From positions 1-7,601 of the forward strand of contig SKVE01000418.1 in NCBI GenBank assembly GCA_007129635.1: a DNA stretch of 7,601 bases, read 5' to 3'. Below, one piece after another: positions 1-3,619 of the stretch (its first letter is position 1; each line of letters starts with the position of its first letter). The notes below the pieces were generated by a model that was given only the letters and a program-made list of their open reading frames with translations, was not told the DNA's origin and did not search any database. The position numbers and the translations under genes are program-made. The DNA comes from Planctomycetaceae bacterium. GTDB taxonomy: Bacteria; Planctomycetota; Planctomycetia; Pirellulales; Pirellulaceae.

Positions 1-2
1 CA

Positions 3-494
3 CGGTTATGGGACGTGATCACCGACCAGTACGAAGATCTGCTGTGGGGCGACGATGCCCTGCTGCTGGGACAGTACTCGCGAGATTTTCCTGAACGGAT
101 GCGACAGATCAACCGCACGGCCGAACAGATCTGCCAGTTCTGCAGCAGCCATCCGGCGATCCAGCGCGTCTACTATCCCCCGAACAACACGCCGGACCAT
201 TTTTCTGCCGCGCGGCGTCCCGATGGTGGCTATGGCGGATTGTTTTCGTTGCTATTGAAATCTCCGCAGCAATCCGCCCCGGCGTTTTTCGATGCGCTAC
301 CATGGTGCAAGGGCCCGAATCTGGGCACCCACTTCAGCCTGTGCTGCCCGTTTACCATGCTGGCTCATTTCGACGAGCTGGATTGGGCGGAAGCCTGCGG
401 GGTCAGCCGTTACTTGTTGCGATTCTCCGTGGGACTGGAGCCCCCCGAGTTGCTGGTCGACCGCCTGCAGCAAGCGCTGGACCAAATCTGCTGA
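3..494 (+). CDS. C-terminal part of a Cys/Met metabolism PLP-dependent enzyme (cystathionine gamma-synthase-like), 5' end outside window
   Basis: The frame is open from the left edge, so the start and the PLP-binding lysine lie upstream; the GTG at 15 is probably internal. Visible are YSRDFPERMRQIN followed by a helix, GGYGGLFSLLL, a KGPNLGTHFSL segment, and the family-typical ending LLRFSVGLEPPELLVDRLQQAL. These match the small C-terminal domain of the cystathionine gamma-synthase / beta-lyase fold-type I family. The (N/Y)SRDF..R...IN stretch resembles the fungal STR2-like branch of gamma-synthases. The family carries out gamma- or beta-elimination/replacement on homoserine esters or cystathionine in the cytoplasm. 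Substrate and reaction cannot be set from this part alone. The stop is TGA at 492-494, and no clear terminator follows. The next gene is a pseudogene 108 nt away, so there is no operon context. Family call fairly sure, exact enzyme not. Confidence 0.8.
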   Translation, partial: RLWDVITDQYEDLLWGDDALLLGQYSRDFPERMRQINRTAEQICQFCSSHPAIQRVYYPPNNTPDHFSAARRPDGGYGGLFSLLLKSPQQSAPAFFDALPWCKGPNLGTHFSLCCPFTMLAHFDELDWAEACGVSRYLLRFSVGLEPPELLVDRLQQALDQIC

Positions 495-602
495 CTCTCC
501 AAAGACTTGACTTCTTCGGTTGGGCTGGCAACCTGGAGTTCAGGGTAGACTTATGGTTCAGTCGGGTGGGGGATGAAACATCGTCGTCAGGAGAAGTGAA
601 TC

Positions 603-1234
603 ATGTCACGTGGGAATTTCCGGTACCGTCCAGGGCGAGGTTTCACCCTGGTTGAACTTCTGGTGGTCATCGCCATCATTGGGGTGTTGGTTGCGTTGTT
701 ACTGCCGTCGGTCCAAGCCGCTCGCGAAGCCACGCGGCGCAGCCAGTGCGCCAACAACATGAAGCGTCAGCGAGGGACGGGCCACTCGGCGCATCACCTC
801 GCTTGGCGAGAGGTAGAAAAACTGGCCAGGGAGACCTTCGGTCGGCGGTTTCGGCGGGGTCAGAGACCCGCGCCGAACAGTTGGCCATCCATCCCGTAGA
901 ACACGGCGAAGACATTGGCGATAATGAACACTTGAACAATCCTGGTTGCGACACGGACATGGCCCGCTGGGGCGCATCACGCCATTTCGGAACGGGGATC
1001 CCGCCGATCCCCGACCTCATAGCACCCACCTCGATGCGAGGTTGGGCGCCGGATCCATCGGTCAATCCTTAATTCGTCAATCAGTGGCATCCGTACTTCG
1101 GGTCATCGCATCCAGGTGGCGCGAACTTCACGATGGCCGATGGTGCCGTGCGTCTGATTGCCTACAATATCGACGCCGAGGTCTTTCGACGAGTCAGCTT
1201 GACCAACAGCAACCTACCGGTCACCTTGCCGTAA
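603..1234 (+). pseudogene. Broken DUF1559 pilin-like (type IV prepilin-signal) protein gene
   Basis: ATG 603 has a good Shine-Dalgarno (AGGAGAAG, 589-596). The first 54 codons are a textbook planctomycetal DUF1559 start: [19 protein letters not shown], with the prepilin cleavage site between G13 and F14 and glutamate at mature +5, a hydrophobic helix, then [17 protein letters not shown]. Homology stops at about 762. The frame then runs through repeat-like DNA to a TAG at 897-899. DUF1559 character returns in a different frame from about 899: GEDIGDNEHLNNPGCDTDMARW, equivalent to the GDNE..Y.G.D.D region of the family. An in-frame TAA (1070-1072) interrupts it. After it comes FGSSHPGGANFTMADGAVRL and a normal C-terminus ending at TAA 1232-1234. 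Intact members are about 300-350 aa; only about 160 family codons survive. The middle is deleted, a foreign segment sits in its place, the frame is shifted and one nonsense codon is present. The intact family is thought to be exported and pilin/pseudopilin-like. Confidence 0.85.
761..885. repeat. Hairpin-rich interspersed-repeat-like segment inserted in the DUF1559 pseudogene
   Basis: This segment lies exactly where DUF1559 similarity is lost. It contains two strong hairpins. One is CTCGC-TTG-GCGAG at 798-810. The other spans 850-877: TTCGGCG+GGGTC, loop AGA, GACCC+CGCCGAA, a 12-bp stem with one bulged G at 870. The left end (GAAGCGTCAGCGAGGGACGG) and the GGGTCAGAGACCC core resemble, from memory, short repeats scattered through Pirellulales genomes; this could not be searched. 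It codes for nothing recognisable in any frame. The boundaries are inferred from where the coding similarity stops (about 762) and resumes (about 890), so they are good to roughly 10-15 bases. Confidence 0.5.
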
Positions 1235-1251
1235 CCAAATGGTGACCGAGA

Positions 1252-1430
1252 TCAGTACTGGCCCATCGGGGCTTCTCGACGGCTTCCCGGGGCCTGGAAT
1301 ACCGTCGCATGTTCGATCGTCTCGCTGATGAACCGTACCGAGGCGTCGGCCAGAGCGAAATTCACGCCGCCCGGATGCTTAGACCGGAACCCATAGGTGA
1401 AGTTCCAAAGATCGGATTTGGTGCCTGTCC
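1252..1430 (-). pseudogene. C-terminal remnant of a second DUF1559 gene
   Basis: On the minus strand the frame reads SDLWNFTYGFRSKHPGG, then VNFALADASVRFISETIEH, and ends in SRREAPMGQY at the stop 1252-1254. This is the standard C-terminal end of DUF1559 proteins (HPGG.NF..AD.SVRFIS....). Upstream of about 1430 the frame stays open to an ATG at 1527, but the sequence (HSSIRTRGDWKLSMTRPSA) no longer looks like the family. There is no prepilin N-terminus anywhere up to the HNH cassette. It is therefore a 5'-truncated relic. It ends only 17 bp from the end of the plus-strand DUF1559 pseudogene, tail to tail. The upstream truncation point lies close to the promoter of the 82-aa gene, so arrival of that cassette may have removed the rest; that last step is inference. 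Confidence 0.7.
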
Positions 1431-1520
1431 CACCTTTTCCCTGTCCGGCGGCGGATGGCCGTGTCATCGATAGCTTCCAATCTCCTCGCGTCCGAATCGA
1501 TGAATGACCGCCGCTCCGGG

Positions 1521-1549
1521 TTGTCACGTCGTCGAGATGTGGCGATAAT
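1521..1549 (+). promoter_or_regulatory. Sigma70-like promoter for the 82-aa/HNH gene pair
   Basis: TTGTCA (1521-1526) and GATAAT (1544-1549) are separated by exactly 17 bases. Each matches the consensus at five of six positions. The -10 ends 45 nt before the ATG at 1595, giving a leader of about 38 nt with the purine-rich GGGAAGGG (1578-1585) in ribosome-binding position. Planctomycete promoters are poorly defined, so this rests on the general bacterial consensus. Confidence 0.5.
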
Positions 1550-1594
1550 GCAGATCGTGACTCGGGCTATTAAACGTGGGAAGGGAAACGATCC

Positions 1595-1843
1595 ATGGCG
1601 ACCGTCGGACAATCTGCGCTGTACGATGATTTGCTCGACCTGCTGAGCGAAGGTGTCGACCCGAGGCGTTTGCGCCGCTTTCGTCTATCTGAAGCGAAGC
1701 AGGTCCGACTCGATTGGCTGTTGGAAAGGAACCGCGAGGGAACCTTGACGGAGGAGGAATCGGCCGAAGTGGATGATTTTGAACGATTTGAACATTTGGT
1801 TCGCCTGTTGAAAGCGCGCGCTCTCGCGCAGTCGGAAGAATGA
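1595..1843 (+). CDS. Small acidic helical protein paired with the HNH endonuclease
   Basis: This is an 82-aa protein, ATG at 1595 with a good purine-rich ribosome-binding site (GGGAAGGG, 1578-1585). It looks almost wholly alpha-helical: a first helix YDDLLDLLSEG, a VDPRRLRRFRLSEAKQ turn region, then LLERNREGTLTEEE and VDDFERFEHLVRLLKARA. There are no cysteines, membrane segments or signal peptide. The LL..N.EGTLT.EE..E.D.F...EHL...LKARA pattern is familiar from small uncharacterised proteins of planctomycetes and cyanobacteria, often next to HNH nuclease genes; this is from memory, not a search. Its stop overlaps the HNH start by 4 nt (ATGA), so the two are translationally coupled and probably act together. 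A role as partner, inhibitor or adaptor of the nuclease is inference. Nothing shows an antitoxin DNA-binding fold. Confidence 0.75.
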   Translation: MATVGQSALYDDLLDLLSEGVDPRRLRRFRLSEAKQVRLDWLLERNREGTLTEEESAEVDDFERFEHLVRLLKARALAQSEE

Positions 1844-2265
1844 CCACAAGGCCATCGATCGAACTTCGGCACGAGGTCACCCGACGAGCAGGCAATCGTT
1901 GCGAGTATTGTCTGTTCCACCAGGACTTCGCAGCGTCCACGCATCAAGTTGATCATGTCATTGCCGAGAAGCACCGCGGCCCGACGAATTCGGAGAATCT
2001 TGCTTTGTCGTGTACCATGTGCAATCGTCGAAAGGGCAGTGACATTGGTGCCATTGATCCGGAAACAGGGCAGTTGGTGCGCGTGTATAATCCCCGCACT
2101 CAGAACTGGCTAGACCATTTCGAAGTCAAGGATGCACGAATCGTCGGGCTTACACCTGAAGGCCGAGCGACCGTCGAACTGCTCCACTTGAATTCGTACG
2201 AACGTATGGCGGAGCGAGCGGAGTTGATTCATGCAGGTCATTTCCCGATCAAATCGGAGATTTGA
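1840..2265 (+). CDS. HNH endonuclease
   Basis: This is a 141-aa protein whose start overlaps the upstream stop (ATGA). The N-terminal helix IELRHEVTRRAGNRCEYC leads into a classic HNH beta-beta-alpha-metal core: CEYC (C21, C24), QVDHVIAEKHRG with D38-H39, NSENLALSC with N53, and CTMCNRRKGSD with C58, C61 and N62. C21/C24/C58/C61 form the structural zinc site; H39, N53 and N62 fit the catalytic/metal positions. The second half, IDPETGQLVRVYNPRTQNW followed by a DHF.....RIVGLTPEGRATVELLHLN stretch, is the usual C-terminal extension of this stand-alone HNH subgroup. Family knowledge predicts a metal-dependent nicking or cleaving DNase in the cytoplasm. The target is unknown. All key residues are present, so it is probably active. 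Codons look more AT-tolerant (AAT, CTT, GCT, TGT, CAT) than those of the TPR operon, which hints at horizontal origin. Confidence 0.9.
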   Translation: MTTRPSIELRHEVTRRAGNRCEYCLFHQDFAASTHQVDHVIAEKHRGPTNSENLALSCTMCNRRKGSDIGAIDPETGQLVRVYNPRTQNWLDHFEVKDARIVGLTPEGRATVELLHLNSYERMAERAELIHAGHFPIKSEI

Positions 2266-2524
2266 CAGTAACTGATAGGAATTTTGAACGACGTCCGCCA
2301 AGATGGCAAGTTTACTGGCCCGTTTTTTTCCGCTTTCCGCCAGTCTTTTCCGACTTTTCCTGCTCGTTTCCCACTTGTTCTGGGGGCTTGGCGGCGTGTG
2401 TTGCCGTATTCCGGTATGTTTTATGGTGCCCGATGGGTTTTGTGGTACGGGACGGAGCTACCGTGGATACTTTCGAGGGAAAAAACGCCCTTGAACCCCC
2501 GCCGGTCGGGCTTGCTGCTGGGTC
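2266..2524. other. Non-coding spacer with a pyrimidine-rich tract
   Basis: No supported gene is seen here. From about 2319 to 2379 the plus strand is strongly pyrimidine-rich, with a T7 run at 2323-2329 and CTTTTCC at 2345-2351 and again at 2354-2360; the minus strand reads as repeated GGAAAAG. A 63-codon reading frame at 2303-2494 begins hydrophobically but lacks a ribosome-binding site. It looks like a by-product of the pyrimidine tract, since T-rich codons give Phe and Leu. Confidence 0.4.
2297..2329 (+). terminator. Weak possible terminator after the HNH gene
   Basis: GCCA (2297-2300) can pair with TGGC at 2304-2307 or at 2316-2319, and a run of seven T follows at 2323-2329, about 60 nt after the HNH stop. 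The stem is only 4 bp, so this is a weak call based mainly on the T-run and position. Confidence 0.25.
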
Positions 2525-2530
2525 TTACAG

Positions 2531-2630
2531 GAATTCGCTCTTCGAGTACCAACTGCAGCTCGCGGGACCGATGCGTTTCTGACTGGACCAACTCGGGCGC
2601 CGTGAACTCGCTCTTCGAGCACCAATTCCA
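2531..2630 (-). repeat. Imperfect direct repeat at the C-terminal end of the transposase relic
   Basis: GAATTCGCTCTTCGAGTACC at 2531-2550 recurs as GAACTCGCTCTTCGAGCACC at 2604-2623, and the similarity continues a few bases further (ACCAAyT.CAG). On the minus strand both encode an E-L-x-L-V-L-E-E-R motif. The offset is 73 bp, not a multiple of three, so the two copies are now in different frames. Short repeated (E)LxLVLD/E motifs are, as I recall, usual in the tails of these transposases, so this is probably an original coding repeat plus an indel. Confidence 0.55.
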
Positions 2631-2745
2631 GGGCGCGTGGCTCGTCGGGGACTTGTGGCGTTTGCCCAGGCGACCCTCGGACGCTGGTCAGCGTGCGGAG
2701 CGGGCCCTCCCAGAGGCCGCAGTGGCGCAGAATCCGTTCGGGTGT

Positions 2746-2773
2746 CAGTTGTCAGTGGGCAGTTGTCCGTGGG
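2746..2773. repeat. 14-bp tandem repeat at the deletion junction of the transposase relic
   Basis: CAGTTGTCAGTGGG (2746-2759) is followed directly by CAGTTGTCCGTGGG (2760-2773), one mismatch, then a partial third unit (CACTGGG). On the other strand this is a GACAACTG/CCCACTGAC type of filler repeat. It lies between the surviving N-terminal and C-terminal coding ends of the IS91 relic. Confidence 0.7.
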
Positions 2774-3080
2774 CACTGGGCGGTGAGTATCTGGCCGATG
2801 ATCGGCCGCCAGGATCCGTAACGCGGGGCGTAACGCTGGTCGTAGGTGCGCTGGAACTCAGGCAGGTATCGTTCGATCAGTCGATAAAGGGGCGAGGCGC
2901 GCGGTTGGCGCGGGCGATAGACGGGGGCGGTCGGGCCTGGACAGGGCGACCACGGCAAGGAGTTCTTTTCGGGCGGAAGCGGGAAAAACCGGCACAGGAC
3001 GCGGAATGGAACGTATGTACAGCAGTTTGGCAAGGATGGCGAATCTGAAAAACTAGCTGCGTCTCCCGTTTCGGCCCTTC

Positions 3081-3446
3081 CTACAGATGTTCTCGGATTC
3101 CCGCAAAACTCGCTTGTACGTGATCCCAGTCGGAAAACGGTCCGAAGCACAGCACACGGCACTGCGCCTCGAATTCGCTACCGAGAACTGCCCGATGGCT
3201 CCCAGCATCGCACGGACGCGCGGCGGTTCCGACTCGGCGACCTTGAGCAGGCGGTCGTATCGCCCTGATTCGCCGAAGCATTCAAGCAGTTTGTCCGCGG
3301 TTTCCTCGGGCGACAGTTCGCTCGACTACCCCCGCTTGCGAAAAAAGTCGAGAAGGGCAGCATCCGTCTCCGAGAGTTCCTGCCAGGACTCCGGCCGCCG
3401 CGTATGGATGACGGTTTCCTTGCCGACGATCAGCCGTGCATGGCGA
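3081..3446 (-). pseudogene. Degraded unidentified gene with an in-frame TAG
   Basis: On the minus strand one frame reads RLIVGKETVIHTRRPESW, then QELSETDAALLDFFRKRG, a TAG stop (3326-3328), and continues in the same frame with SSELSPEETADKLLECFGES and GRYDRLLKVAESEPPRVRAM plus LGAIGQ. Codons on both sides of the TAG are strongly GC at the third position and the peptides are well-behaved amphipathic helices, so this was probably one reading frame. After about 3180 the signal fades. A different frame (LGSEFEAQCRVLCFGPFSDW..., stop at 3081-3083) may be the frameshifted end. No start codon or ribosome-binding site is convincing upstream. I do not recognise the family with confidence. It vaguely resembles the C-terminal half of uncharacterised planctomycetal proteins. 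Recoding of the TAG is far less likely than decay, given the debris around it. Confidence 0.45.
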
Positions 3447-3526
3447 GGATTTGGCGGCCCGGAGAACGATCCATGACGGACGGCAGTTGGATTACCGGCG
3501 TCGACGTGTTTCGGCGGCTGGTTGCC

Positions 3527-3548
3527 GTCCCGTTTGACGGGGCCTTTT
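3527..3548 (+). terminator. Possible short terminator upstream of the TPR operon
   Basis: CCCGT (3529-3533), loop TTG, ACGGG (3537-3541), extendable by a G-T and a G-C pair, is followed by CC and four T (3545-3548). The stem is GC-rich but short and the T-run is brief. Its place just before the operon promoter would insulate the operon from upstream read-through. Confidence 0.3.
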
Positions 3549-3574
3549 GCGTTCGTCCCCTGGTGTGTTAGACT
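3547..3574 (+). promoter_or_regulatory. Candidate promoter of the TPR/J-like/GrpE-like operon
   Basis: TTGCGT (3547-3552), a 16-base spacer and TAGACT (3569-3574) form a modest sigma70-like match (three and four of six). Transcription would begin near 3581. That excludes the ATG at 3575 as a start and favours the ATG at 3620, with a leader of about 40 nt. No CIRCE inverted repeat or other heat-shock operator was seen nearby. Confidence 0.35.
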
Positions 3575-3619
3575 ATGCCGGCATGGACGAATTCCTTGCG
3601 ACTGGGCACGGACGGGAAC

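Larger units (their letters stand above)
2529..2931 (-). mobile_element. Relic of an IS91-type transposase (N- and C-terminal ends only)
   Basis: On the minus strand, VYRPRQPRASPLYRLIERYL (from about 2922), then PEFQRTYDQRYAPRYGSWRPII, matches the N-terminus of IS91-family zinc-binding transposases (consensus-like VY.PR.P..S.L......F...F...Y...YG.WRP..). The frame stops soon after, near 2752. Just beyond a tandem repeat, another frame gives RILRHCGLWEGPLRTL and a Pro-rich tail with RALELVLEER, resembling the C-terminal ...IL.HCGLW... end of planctomycetal members. The zinc fingers, catalytic HUH/tyrosine region and most of the about 350-aa body are missing. The tail carries the E-L-x-L-V-L-E-E motif twice in different frames, so it is frameshifted as well. 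IS91 elements move by rolling-circle transposition; this copy cannot encode an active enzyme. No terminal oriIS/terIS was identified. Nothing recognisable lies in the flank 2932-3080. Confidence 0.6.

Noticed and set aside
507..551. TTGACT and TAGACT as a promoter for the DUF1559 gene
   Set aside because: The two hexamers are about 33 bases apart, far outside the usual spacing, and no -10 lies at 17 bases.
850..877. 12-bp hairpin as a transcription terminator
   Set aside because: No T-run follows on either strand. The hairpin fits a repeat element better.
2303..2494. 63-codon frame with a hydrophobic start, possibly a small membrane protein
   Set aside because: The hydrophobicity comes from the pyrimidine-rich DNA. 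There is no Shine-Dalgarno and no partner gene.
2284..3048. 254-codon plus-strand open frame
   Set aside because: It runs antisense through the IS91 relic and across the pyrimidine tract. It has no ribosome-binding site, no recognisable domain and an improbable composition.
3087..3476. 129-codon plus-strand frame
   Set aside because: It is antisense to the minus-strand pseudogene, rich in Ser/Arg with no domain. Codon quality is better on the minus strand.
3473..3571. 32-codon frame with GGAG upstream (MTDGSWITGVDVFRR...), a possible leader peptide for the operon
   Set aside because: It ends within the candidate -10 of the operon promoter and contains the possible terminator hairpin, and no supporting pattern was found. 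Too weak to annotate.
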